Below are positions 25,174 through 34,016 of a stretch of 64,000 nt of DNA, in pieces. The notes beneath the pieces are model-generated. The model did not search any database, was not told the origin of the DNA, and was given only the letters and a program-made list of their open reading frames with translations. The stretch is from Cysteiniphilum halobium. GTDB taxonomy: Bacteria; Pseudomonadota; Gammaproteobacteria; Francisellales; Francisellaceae. The stretch covers positions 1 through 64,000 of the forward strand of contig NZ_QLIU01000049.1 of the NCBI RefSeq assembly GCF_003574425.1. The letters are read 5' to 3'. Position 1 is the stretch's first letter. The number at the start of each line of letters is the position of its first letter. The translations under genes were made by a program, and so were the position numbers.

Positions 25174-26670
25174 ATGCAAAAGAAAATTGTTAAGTATTTA
25201 GCATTAATTATTCTAGGGTTTGTCATAGGTGTTTTATTTTTTTATTTATTGACAAACCTTGGTCGGGAGAATGTTAACAATAAACAGCAAGATGGTACAA
25301 AGCCATTATATTGGGTGGCACCCATGGATCCAAATTATAAAAGAGATAAGCCAGGTAAATCTCCTATGGGCATGGATTTGGTTCCTGTTTATAAAGAAAA
25401 TAACGATAGTGGGGGTGTTAGAATATCACCTGACACAATGAATAATATTGGAGTTAAGGTTGAACCAGTTAAATATCGTAATCTACACATCATCATTAAT
25501 TCTCTAGGTATCATTAAGGAAAATGAAAACCATGTAGAGCATATCCATACTTATGAAAATGGATGGATACGCAAGTTAGAGATTGCCGAAATTGGCAGTG
25601 AAGTAACAAAAGGGCAGTTGGTTGCACAGTTATATTCTCCAAAACTTATTGAAGCAGAGCAGGAATTAGTTCTAGCATTGCAAAATAGCACTCAAACTAA
25701 TCAATATAAAGTGTCCAGTTATACAGATCAAACGGATTATCTCCAAGCAGCTAAATCTAAGCTTGAAGCACTTGGCATCTCACAAAAGCAAATTCAGCGA
25801 ATAGAGAAAAATAAAAAGGCGGATATGCTGATAGATATGTATGCACCTATTTCAGGGGTTGTGTCTGAGCTTGACGCAAAAGAAGGGATGTATGTGACAC
25901 CCGCACAGAATCTTATGACAATTGTAAATTTAAATACAGTGTGGTTAAGTGCTGAAGTTTTTCCATATCAAATGCAATTTCTAAAAGTGGGAGACAAGCT
26001 TACGGGCAAAGTTAAAGGAATAAATGATGCATTTACGGGGACAATAACTTTTATATCGCCAACCATTGATCCAGTTACAAGAACGATAGCAGTCAGAGCA
26101 ACGCTTGATAATAGCAAACAGCTGCTTAAGCCTAATTTATATATGGATGTCTCCATCATTTCAAAAGAACTGCCAAAAACATTAAGCATACCAAGCTCCG
26201 CTGTGATTCGATTAAAAAATATCAATTATGTGATCACTCAGAATAAATCAGGACGATTCATTGCTAAAGAGGTTAAGCTTGGTGTTGAAACACAAGGGTA
26301 TGTACAGGTGCTTGAAGGACTATCCCCAGATGAGAAAGTAGTTACTTCAGCGCAGTTTTTAATTGATTCAGAGTCGAATGTACAAGCAAGTTTAGTTCGT
26401 CTTAATGTAAATCAAAAAAGTACCATAAAATCAGATGATCAAACTTTGGTTTATCAAACTGTAGGTGTTGTACGCAAAGTGAATGCTAATGAACATAATA
26501 TTGTTATATCACATGAGCCAATCAAATCGCTTAATTGGCCATCGATGACTATGCGCTTTGCTGTACAAAAAGAAGTTAACTTAGAGAGTATAACACCTGA
26601 TCAGAAAATACATTTTCAATTTGTGAAAAATAAGAATGGGTATGAAATTATTAAAATAATGACACATTAA
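25174..26670 (+). CDS. cusB: CusB-type periplasmic adaptor with fused CusF domain
   Basis: This is the membrane-fusion subunit of a copper/silver RND efflux pump. The 498-residue protein has an N-terminal membrane anchor (about 4-30) and a heavy-metal-binding motif YWVAPMDPNYKRDKPGKSP (about 46-64). The adaptor core follows (EIGSEVTKGQLVAQLYSP lipoyl part, IYAP-type ISGVV, WLSAEVFPYQ, TRTIAVRA). A C-terminal CusF-like barrel (about 430-498) has the ligands H, W, M and M in HEPIKSLNWPSMTMRF. The upstream in-frame start is rejected because GGAGAAGG lies before 25174. Confidence 0.92.
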   Translation: MQKKIVKYLALIILGFVIGVLFFYLLTNLGRENVNNKQQDGTKPLYWVAPMDPNYKRDKPGKSPMGMDLVPVYKENNDSGGVRISPDTMNNIGVKVEPVKYRNLHIIINSLGIIKENENHVEHIHTYENGWIRKLEIAEIGSEVTKGQLVAQLYSPKLIEAEQELVLALQNSTQTNQYKVSSYTDQTDYLQAAKSKLEALGISQKQIQRIEKNKKADMLIDMYAPISGVVSELDAKEGMYVTPAQNLMTIVNLNTVWLSAEVFPYQMQFLKVGDKLTGKVKGINDAFTGTITFISPTIDPVTRTIAVRATLDNSKQLLKPNLYMDVSIISKELPKTLSIPSSAVIRLKNINYVITQNKSGRFIAKEVKLGVETQGYVQVLEGLSPDEKVVTSAQFLIDSESNVQASLVRLNVNQKSTIKSDDQTLVYQTVGVVRKVNANEHNIVISHEPIKSLNWPSMTMRFAVQKEVNLESITPDQKIHFQFVKNKNGYEIIKIMTH

Positions 26671-26684
26671 GAAGGAGCGTGATA

Positions 26685-27014
26685 ATGAGAATAATAACTG
26701 CAATGATAACAAGCTTTTTATTACTTTTTGGTGCCAATATCTATGCCAGCGATATGCACCATGATCATCATGAAATGACCGTGACAAAAACTCATGAGAG
26801 CTATCAAGCTGTTGGTGTCATCAAATCCATAGATGGCAGCGATATTGAAATACATCATGAACCTATTAAATCATTACAATGGCCAGAAATGGATATGTTT
26901 TTTCAACTTGCCCATAGTGTTTCATTAAATGGTATTGACGTTGGAAGCAAGGTTAATTTTACATTCCATGAACAAGATGGAAATTATATGATTACTGCCG
27001 TCAGCAAGAGGTAA
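26685..27014 (+). CDS. cusF: CusF-like periplasmic copper/silver chaperone
   Basis: The 109-residue protein has a signal peptide (MRIITAMITSFLLLFGANIYA), a His/Met stretch (SDMHHDHHEM), and a CusF barrel with HHEPIKSLQWPEMDMFF, which contains the His, Trp and two Met that bind Cu(I) or Ag(I). It delivers metal to the CusBA pump. AAGGAG lies seven bases before the ATG; an in-frame GTG six bases earlier is less likely. Its C-terminal fold repeats the one fused to CusB, so the operon encodes two CusF domains. Confidence 0.93.
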   Translation: MRIITAMITSFLLLFGANIYASDMHHDHHEMTVTKTHESYQAVGVIKSIDGSDIEIHHEPIKSLQWPEMDMFFQLAHSVSLNGIDVGSKVNFTFHEQDGNYMITAVSKR

Positions 27015-27017
27015 AAC

Positions 27018-30000
27018 ATGATCAAATCAATCATTTACTGGTCTATTAAAAATAGATTTCTTGTTGTCACTGCAACGATCGCCCTTGTTATTGCGGGTAT
27101 TTATTCCCTTAAAACAACACCAGTTGATGCAATCCCTGATCTTTCTGATGTGCAAGTGATCGTAAAGACAAATTACCCTGGACAGGCGCCAAAGGTTGTA
27201 GAGGATCAAGTTACCTATCCGCTTTCAACAGCCCTTTTGTCGGTTCCAGGGGCAGAGAGTGTACGCGGCTATTCTTTTTTTGGGGATTCCTATGTTTATA
27301 TTATTTTTAAAGAGGGGACAGACCCTTACTGGGCTCGCTCACGTGTGCTAGAAGTGTTAAGCCAAGTCTCATCTAAATTACCGAAATCAGCTAAAAGCTC
27401 ATTGGGGCCTGATGCAACAGGTGTTGGCTGGATTTATCAATATGCATTAACTGATCCTACACATTCTCATGACATATCTGAGTTGACCAGCCTTCAAAAT
27501 TGGTTTTTAAAGTATGAGTTGCAAACTGTTCCTGGTATATCTGAGGTTGCTACAGTCGGTGGGATGGTCAAACAATATCAAATCACCCTAAATCCTAATG
27601 CCATTAGAGCGTATAATCTGAATTTAAATAAAATTAAACAAGCCGTTATTGATGCAAATCAGGAAGTCGGCGGTTCTGTGTTAGAAATGGCAGAAGCTGA
27701 ATATATGGTAAGAACAAATGGCTATCTGAAAAATGTTCAGTCCATTGAAAATATTCCTGTTGGTGTTATGCAAAATGGCACAGCTATTTTACTCAAAGAT
27801 ATTGCTGATATTAAAATTGGTCCAGAAATGCGAAGAGGTGTTGCTGATCTAAATGGAGAAGGTGATACGGTGGGTGGCATTATTGTAATGCGTGATGGTG
27901 AGAATGCACTTTCTACCATTGATGCAGTCAAGGCAAAATTACAGAGTCTTCAAAAAAGCTTACCTAAAGGTGTCAAAATTGTTGAAACATATGACCGTTC
28001 TACATTGATTAATAGTGCCATTGATAATTTAAGCTATAAGCTCATTGAAGAGCTTATTATTGTATTATTAGTTTGTCTGGTATTTTTATTTCACATTCGC
28101 TCATCCTTAGTTATATTAATCAGTTTGCCTATCGGTATTCTCTGTGCATTTATTGTTATGCGCATGCAGGGCATAAATGCAAATATTATGTCTTTGGGCG
28201 GTATTGCTATTGCCATTGGAGCAATGGTTGATGCCGCCATTGTGATGATTGAGAATGTACATAAACAGTTTGAAAAAGAAAAGGTAACAAGTGAAAATCG
28301 TTGGCAATTGATTGGTAGAGCCACCGCTGAAGTTGGTCCCCCTATTTTCTTTTCTTTGCTGATCATTACCTTGAGCTTTTTGCCTGTATTTGCACTGCAA
28401 GCTCAAGAAGGAAAACTTTTTTCGCCACTAGCCTATACAAAAACCTATGCTATGGCCGCTGCCGCTGGTTTATCCATCACCTTAGTACCCATATTGATGG
28501 GCTATTTAATTCGAGGTCGAATTATTTCTGAGCATAAAAATCCAGTCAATAGAATTCTTATTGCTTGTTATCGCCCCTTTTTGCATTGGGTTCTGAAATT
28601 TCCAAAAACGACTATTGTGTTATGTTTTGCAATTGTTTTAGCAACTTTATACCCTTTAAAGCAGATTGGTTATGAGTTTATGCCAGATATGAATGAAGGT
28701 GATTTGATGTATATGCCAACACTGTTACCTGGGGTATCGATTGGTAAAGCACAGCAGGTATTACAGCAAACAGATCGTTTAATTAAAACAATACCGGAGG
28801 TTAAAAGTGTTTTTGGAAAGATTGGACGGGCACAAACAGCAACAGACCCAGCCCCTTTGACAATGATTGAAACGGTGATTCAATTTAAGCCCAAATCAAT
28901 GTGGCGAGAGGGAATGACATTTGAAAAAATTAAGCAGGAGTTAGATCAAGTTGTCAAAATACCTGGTGTAACAAATGCTTGGGTGATGCCAATTAGAACT
29001 CGAATTGATATGCTGGCAACAGGGATAAAAACACCAATAGGAATTAAAATATCAGGCGATAATTTATCAACTATACAGAAGATAGGACAGAATATTGAAT
29101 CATTACTAAAAACAATACCGCAAACAACGTCAGTATATGCGGATCGTGCTAGCGGTGGGCGTTATATTAATGTTGATATCGATCGTAAAAAGGCGGCAAA
29201 TTACGGGCTGTCAATGACAGAGATTCAATCGATGCTTTCCATGGCCGTAGGTGGTATGAATATTACAGAAACAGTGGAAGGTTTAGAACGTTACCCTGTC
29301 AATTTAAGATTCCCACAATATGATCGAGATTCATTAGAAAAACTTAAAACCTTGCCGATAGTTACCCCTACAGGTGCTCACATTGCTTTGTCCGATGTTG
29401 CTCATTTATACATTGACAGTGGCGCACCTGTGATAAAAAGTGAAAATGGACGATTAACAGGCTGGGTGCTTGTTGATATTAAAGGGGATATTGGAAATTA
29501 TATTCATCATGCCAAGTCAATTCTAAATGAAAAATTAAACTTACCTACAGGATACGCCATTAGCTTTTCTGGCCAGTATGAGTATATGCAGCGTGCAAAT
29601 CAACAACTTATGAAAGTAGTCCCTATTGCGATTGCTATTATACTATTGTTACTATACCTAAGCTTTAGAAGAATCAGTGATGTATTGATGATTGTTTTAA
29701 CATTGCCACTTTCTATTGTTGGCGGTATCTGGTTTATTTATCTTTTGAACTACAATTTATCCGTTGCAGTGGGTGTTGGATTTATCGCGCTTGCAGGTGT
29801 TGCTGTAGAAATTGGTGTTCTGATGTTGGTGTATATGAATCAGTCACTGAAGCAATTAGAAAAACAACCTTCTAGAGAAGAAATTAGAAATGCCATTATT
29901 GAAGGTGCTTTGCTGCGAGTTCGTCCAATTATGATGACAGTCACAGCTATTATTGCGGGGTTGATTCCAATTTTGATTGCAACAGGTACAGGTTCTGAAG

Positions 30001-30122
30001 TTATGCAAAGGATTGCTACACCAATGATAGGGGGGATGGTAAGCGCTACAATACTGGCATTATTGTTACTTCCTGCACTTTATTATCAATACAAGGTTTA
30101 TCAATTAACAAGAAGGAGTTAG
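27018..30122 (+). CDS. cusA: CusA-type copper/silver RND efflux pump
   Basis: This is the proton-driven inner-membrane pump. The 1034-residue protein has the HAE/HME family layout: helix 1 at the N-terminus, a large porter loop (DAIPDLSDVQV, VRGYSFFGDSYVYI), helices with the proton-relay Asp in GGIAIAIGAMVDAAIVMIENVHK, and a second loop with NAWVMPIRTRIDMLATGI and ATDPAPLTMIE. The methionines there match those of the E. coli CusA metal path. The monovalent-metal type is more likely than CzcA. It starts three bases after cusF. No cusC outer-membrane gene follows. Confidence 0.94.
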   Translation: MIKSIIYWSIKNRFLVVTATIALVIAGIYSLKTTPVDAIPDLSDVQVIVKTNYPGQAPKVVEDQVTYPLSTALLSVPGAESVRGYSFFGDSYVYIIFKEGTDPYWARSRVLEVLSQVSSKLPKSAKSSLGPDATGVGWIYQYALTDPTHSHDISELTSLQNWFLKYELQTVPGISEVATVGGMVKQYQITLNPNAIRAYNLNLNKIKQAVIDANQEVGGSVLEMAEAEYMVRTNGYLKNVQSIENIPVGVMQNGTAILLKDIADIKIGPEMRRGVADLNGEGDTVGGIIVMRDGENALSTIDAVKAKLQSLQKSLPKGVKIVETYDRSTLINSAIDNLSYKLIEELIIVLLVCLVFLFHIRSSLVILISLPIGILCAFIVMRMQGINANIMSLGGIAIAIGAMVDAAIVMIENVHKQFEKEKVTSENRWQLIGRATAEVGPPIFFSLLIITLSFLPVFALQAQEGKLFSPLAYTKTYAMAAAAGLSITLVPILMGYLIRGRIISEHKNPVNRILIACYRPFLHWVLKFPKTTIVLCFAIVLATLYPLKQIGYEFMPDMNEGDLMYMPTLLPGVSIGKAQQVLQQTDRLIKTIPEVKSVFGKIGRAQTATDPAPLTMIETVIQFKPKSMWREGMTFEKIKQELDQVVKIPGVTNAWVMPIRTRIDMLATGIKTPIGIKISGDNLSTIQKIGQNIESLLKTIPQTTSVYADRASGGRYINVDIDRKKAANYGLSMTEIQSMLSMAVGGMNITETVEGLERYPVNLRFPQYDRDSLEKLKTLPIVTPTGAHIALSDVAHLYIDSGAPVIKSENGRLTGWVLVDIKGDIGNYIHHAKSILNEKLNLPTGYAISFSGQYEYMQRANQQLMKVVPIAIAIILLLLYLSFRRISDVLMIVLTLPLSIVGGIWFIYLLNYNLSVAVGVGFIALAGVAVEIGVLMLVYMNQSLKQLEKQPSREEIRNAIIEGALLRVRPIMMTVTAIIAGLIPILIATGTGSEVMQRIATPMIGGMVSATILALLLLPALYYQYKVYQLTRRS

Positions 30123-30125
30123 AAA

Positions 30126-30310
30126 ATGACGTACATTTCAACCTAAAGGATAACCACCCATTAAAAAACTTACCAGCCGATGTTATTAAAGATGTTTTTG
30201 AGTGTACTTTAAACATGTCGTTATGGGGAAATGAGGCTTTTTCAGGGATGACCATAATAATGGGGAGTATTATACAGGGTCATGGCAACATGGCTCTGTT
30301 ACCCGACAAT
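30126..30310 (+). pseudogene. Broken gene after cusA
   Basis: AAGGAG precedes an ATG at 30126, but that frame stops after six codons. In the next frame a protein-like stretch (NHPLKNLPADVIKDVFECTL, then MSLWGNEAFSGMTIIMGSII) runs until it meets the 71-bp repeat at 30308. It looks like the frameshifted, truncated next gene of the cus operon. I do not recognise it and it does not resemble CusC. Confidence 0.4.
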
Positions 30311-30378
30311 ATAAAGCACCTCCCAAGAAATTCTAATGGGCGGACAGTGCCCAAATATGCAACTCGACTCCATATAAC
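30308..30378. repeat. 71-bp direct repeat, right copy (flanks copper island)
   Basis: It matches 23220-23290 at 70 of 71 positions in the same orientation. It interrupts the broken gene after cusA. No transposase lies beside this copy. Confidence 0.9.
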
Positions 30379-30654
30379 AAATAATTATGTGACCTATATT
30401 TATTAGTCATTGGATAATAGTAAATTAATCGTCATATAATGGAGGCAGTTCTAGAACGGATTGACGAATAAGCTTTTAAGGAAAAGCATCGCCTTTTAGT
30501 GCTAATTTCTATTTACCCTTTACTGCTTTAATAGGCATGTCATCTCAGAGAGATAGATGGTCACTAAAAGACAATAACGACTTACCCTATGTTTTATTTT
30601 GAGATCGTTTTAGATACTAAAATTAATATCACATTCTTATTAAGGAGAAATAAC

Positions 30655-30789
30655 ATGAAAAAATTACTCGGAATCTTAGGTATTACTGCATTTATTGTAT
30701 TTGGATTTTACAGTGCTAATGCAAGAGGTACTCAAAACGATATGTATCAACAAATTCAACACAATATCACCCAAAATCACATTGCTTAA
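30655..30789 (+). CDS. Small exported peptide (44 residues)
   Basis: A strong TAAGGAGAAAT site precedes the ATG. The 44-residue product is almost entirely a signal peptide (MKKLLGILGITAFIVFGFYS, cleavage near ANA-RG), leaving a mature peptide of about 20 residues rich in Gln, Asn and His (QNDMYQQIQHNITQNH). No family is recognised. It is followed by a second small exported protein, so the two may be an operon. The ribosome site and clean signal peptide argue that it is real. Confidence 0.6.
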   Translation: MKKLLGILGITAFIVFGFYSANARGTQNDMYQQIQHNITQNHIA

Positions 30790-30839
30790 AGGTGGTGGAT
30801 ATTTACTTAAAGTTTAGTGCTTGAAGTAAGGAGAAGATC

Positions 30840-31031
30840 ATGAATGGATGTAAAAAAATATTTCTAGTAGATCAGATACGCACTTTTACACTTATACTAT
30901 TGATTTTATTCTTTAGTTATCAAGTTTCATCTGCTTTAGGAAGTCAAAAAAATAAAATACCACCAAACACACTACAAAATGCTACTAAGGTTGTGCTTTT
31001 AGTTGAATATGCAAAATTGCACCATGTATAG
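30840..31031 (+). CDS. Small exported or membrane protein (63 residues)
   Basis: AAGGAGAAG lies five bases before the ATG. The 63-residue product has a hydrophobic segment (about 15-32, FTLILLILFFSYQV) consistent with a signal peptide ending at SSALG, and a short basic/hydrophobic remainder (KNKIPPNTL, KVVLLVEYAKLHHV). It is not recognised. It sits 50 bases after the other small exported gene and before a strong inverted repeat. Confidence 0.5.
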   Translation: MNGCKKIFLVDQIRTFTLILLILFFSYQVSSALGSQKNKIPPNTLQNATKVVLLVEYAKLHHV

Positions 31032-31054
31032 GATAACACAAAACTTTTAAGATA

Positions 31055-31108
31055 ACACAGTCATAAGAAATTAATCGTGAAAAATAATAAAGAGTATTAT
31101 GACTGTGT
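31055..31108. terminator. Inverted repeat between convergent genes
   Basis: ACACAGTCATAA (31055-31066) pairs perfectly with TTATGACTGTGT (31097-31108) around a 30-base AT-rich loop. The right arm includes the stop codon of the leftward transporter gene. It may stabilise or terminate transcripts from both sides, though no long T-run follows on either strand. Confidence 0.55.
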
Positions 31109-32374
31109 AGCTTCCTTACTCCCTACAGCCTTATATGATACATTTTGTAATCCTCCACCTCCTAGTATCCACATTGAAAGCAAACCAATAACACCACAAC
31201 AAACACTAATAATTACAGGGCCAAGAATCTTGCCACTGCTTTGAATCATGAGTTCAGTTAATACCGGAACCAAACCACCAACCATTGCAAAAGCTAAATT
31301 ATATCCTATGGCCACTCCTGAAAATCTGACATCTGTAGTAAAAGCTTCACAAATAATACGCATAAATAAACCACACATCATTGCCGGAGGCAATGTCAAT
31401 AGCAACATGCCAATAAGCACATCAAAAAAATGGAAACTATTAATCAAATAAAAAGCAGGATAAGCAATGACTATAAGTAATAAAGCACTTATCGCATATA
31501 GTCGTCGGTAGTTTATATAATCACTTATCAAACTAGCTACAAAAATTACGCCAAGATTGAAAAAAGAAGCGATAATCGCCACAATACTGGTAAAGTGTTG
31601 AGGGTAATGCAAGTGGACAGTTAAATATTTGGGGAAATAAAGCATAGCCATGACTCCATCAAACCCAATTAAAACGACACAAAGAATTGTGCCAACTTGA
31701 CTTCTTAACTGTGACTTAAGGAGCTTGATCAGTGGGAACTTTTGTTTACTTTCTAGATTTCTAAACATCTCTGTTTCCTGCAATTTTCGCCTAATATAGA
31801 AACCAATAAAGGCCACAATAGAACCACTAATAAAAGCGGCTCTCCAAGCATATTCACCAAAAATAGCATGCAAGATAATACTCATAATCTGACCTAATAA
31901 AATCCCACCAAGAACCATCGAAAAGAGGATGCCTAATGCCGGACCCTTTTTTGCCACTGATTCATAAACAAAAACAATCGCGCCAGGTAGCTCTCCCCCT
32001 AATGCCAAACCTTGAATAATACGTAATAATATAAAAATAATGGGGGCCATCACACCGATCATGGCATAAGTTGGCATAATGCCCATTAACAAAACACAAC
32101 AAGCCATCAGTAAAATGGTAAAAGAAAAACTTTTTTTCCTACCGATACTATCACCCATCCAACCGATTAAAAAGCCACCAATTGGCCTGACAATATACGC
32201 AATTGAGAATACAATCATCACAATTAAGCTTTTTAATGCTGGTGATTGAATATCAACAAAGAATGCTTTTGCTATCTGTGCTGAAAATAGCATATATAAA
32301 ATAAAATCATAAAACTCTAACATCCCGCCAGTGCCCGCGAGTATTGATACTTTCAGTGTCTGTTTATCATTCAT
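31097..32374 (-). CDS. MFS transporter, metabolite:H+ symporter (MHS) type
   Basis: This inner-membrane transporter has 425 residues and twelve predicted helices. The MHS signatures GGMLEFYDFILYMLF (helix 1), RPIGGFLIGWMGDSIGRKKSF (loop 2-3) and GLALGGELPGAIVFV (helix 4) place it with ProP/ShiA/KgtP-like carriers, which move organic acids or compatible solutes. The substrate is not evident. ATG 32374 is preferred to a TTG two codons earlier because GAGGAG is well spaced from it. It lies 161 bases downstream of an ATP-grasp gene on the same strand, possibly a functional pair. Confidence 0.85.
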   Translation of the reverse strand: MNDKQTLKVSILAGTGGMLEFYDFILYMLFSAQIAKAFFVDIQSPALKSLIVMIVFSIAYIVRPIGGFLIGWMGDSIGRKKSFSFTILLMACCVLLMGIMPTYAMIGVMAPIIFILLRIIQGLALGGELPGAIVFVYESVAKKGPALGILFSMVLGGILLGQIMSIILHAIFGEYAWRAAFISGSIVAFIGFYIRRKLQETEMFRNLESKQKFPLIKLLKSQLRSQVGTILCVVLIGFDGVMAMLYFPKYLTVHLHYPQHFTSIVAIIASFFNLGVIFVASLISDYINYRRLYAISALLLIVIAYPAFYLINSFHFFDVLIGMLLLTLPPAMMCGLFMRIICEAFTTDVRFSGVAIGYNLAFAMVGGLVPVLTELMIQSSGKILGPVIISVCCGVIGLLSMWILGGGGLQNVSYKAVGSKEATQS

Positions 32375-32535
32375 CCTCAACTCCTCAACAATCTTACATC
32401 ATAAATTAATTTTTTAGATACTAACAAAAAAGGGGACCAGTGAGTAGATGTAATATCGTTCATTGGTCATGTTAAGTTTTGGGTTTATCGCCATTCTTAT
32501 CAACCGTTACTTTCTTTGACAACCCATAGGCTTTC

Positions 32536-33768
32536 TTAAAGAAACACTTCGTTATCTTTAATACATTCTTCAAGCATATTGATATCACTCTCAATCACTT
32601 TTCTATCTTTATGAGCTAGTACAATATATGCAGCCACATCATTTAGTGAAAATTGATTCTCTTTATGCATATTGTTGTCACTTATTTTCATTGTTTTATG
32701 ATAAGCATAAGAATCTAGACCTATTATCAAATCAAGTTTTATTTGATCATAGGGCATATCAAAATTATTCAAGAAATATAACAAGCAATAATCATAATTC
32801 TTCTTGGTGACACTGTTTTTATTGTCAAGAAAATGACACAGAAGTAACTGCTGATCAATATCGTAGAATATATGCTCCATATGATTTAAAACCCCTGAGC
32901 AACCAGCAACACGTGGATTTAGCTCGATTAAGTAAGGGGTTCCATTTTGAATTTTTATTTCAGTATGAGCAAATCCATTTTTAACCTCAAGTACACCTAA
33001 TACCTGAATAACATATTGGTGAATGACATTTAATACTATCGCGTCAGAAACAATCTCAAGATATTTATATATGAACATACCCTGTATATCTTTCTTAATG
33101 CATTTTACAACTGATGTAATATAATGTTTGCCTTTATAACTCACTGTATTAACTGCATATTCATCTCCACCTACATAGTTTTGAATTAATGCCGCTGTTT
33201 TGTATCCATATAAACTATCATGAGACAATATCTGAGTGATTTGCTTTTCAGCTTCTTCTTTATCCAAACATTTTTTAACATCAAATGATCCCGAGCTATA
33301 TGCTAATGGCTTTACAATAACAGGATAGTAAAAGTCATCTCCTTTAAAATCTTTTAAGTCTGCTACACTCCTTTGGTACTGGGTCGGAAGATTTGCTTTT
33401 TTAAGTGCCTCTATCATCTCAAATTTATTAAACCGTAATAAAGAAGTTGTACTATTGTTTGCCAATTCAGGGCAATAATGCTCTGCTAACATATCCGCAT
33501 ATCCAACCGAATTATCCGTACCGCACATAACAAAAATAATCTTGCCTTCTTTGTTAAGCTGCCCATCAATTAACTGTATGTCTTGATTAAAATCCTGCCT
33601 ACTTAGTACTGACTTAGAAAATAAATCATCCTGTATACAATTTTTAAAGTAGGGGATATCAATTTCTTTGGTCCAAAATGCAAGAACCTTAAATCCAAAG
33701 TTTAAAAAAACACCCACCGTATATTTTGCTGAAACTAAAGGGTCCACAATTAAGATATAATTATTCAT
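32536..33768 (-). CDS. ATP-grasp ligase of unknown substrate
   Basis: The 410-residue protein has an N-terminal Rossmann-like domain (MNNYILIVDPLVSAKYTVG), an ATP-grasp fold with YPVIVKPLAYSSGSFDVKKC (nucleotide-binding Lys), ALIQNYVGGDEYAVNTVSY, and the metal-binding LIELNPRVAG near the C-terminal third. This matches BacD/BtrJ-like amino-acid or peptide ligases, which activate a carboxylate as acyl phosphate and join it to an amine. A strong AGGAGGATAGGT precedes the ATG. The transporter downstream could carry a substrate or product. The true substrate cannot be told. Confidence 0.8.
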   Translation of the reverse strand: MNNYILIVDPLVSAKYTVGVFLNFGFKVLAFWTKEIDIPYFKNCIQDDLFSKSVLSRQDFNQDIQLIDGQLNKEGKIIFVMCGTDNSVGYADMLAEHYCPELANNSTTSLLRFNKFEMIEALKKANLPTQYQRSVADLKDFKGDDFYYPVIVKPLAYSSGSFDVKKCLDKEEAEKQITQILSHDSLYGYKTAALIQNYVGGDEYAVNTVSYKGKHYITSVVKCIKKDIQGMFIYKYLEIVSDAIVLNVIHQYVIQVLGVLEVKNGFAHTEIKIQNGTPYLIELNPRVAGCSGVLNHMEHIFYDIDQQLLLCHFLDNKNSVTKKNYDYCLLYFLNNFDMPYDQIKLDLIIGLDSYAYHKTMKISDNNMHKENQFSLNDVAAYIVLAHKDRKVIESDINMLEECIKDNEVFL

Positions 33769-34016
33769 ACCTATCCTCCTGAAAGTTATTACAATACTTT
33801 TAACTCCCCCTCGTATAACTATCACTCTTAGTGAGCAAAGTAAAGAATAAATAAATTTCAGTAGAGTTCATCCATACTCATAGTAGATCATTGCTTGATT
33901 AGCGACAATTCCCAGTCAAGTTAGTAAGAATTTTAACAAACGTATATTGACACTTAGTTGTGGCAAGATACATAAATATGCTTTTTCAGAGCTTAGTATG
34001 TTAAACACTTAAAAAA

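Noticed and set aside
27018-30122. CzcA-type (Co/Zn/Cd) assignment of the RND pump
   Set aside because: The conserved methionines in the RIDML and PAPLTM segments, and CusF/CusB neighbours, favour Cu/Ag transport.
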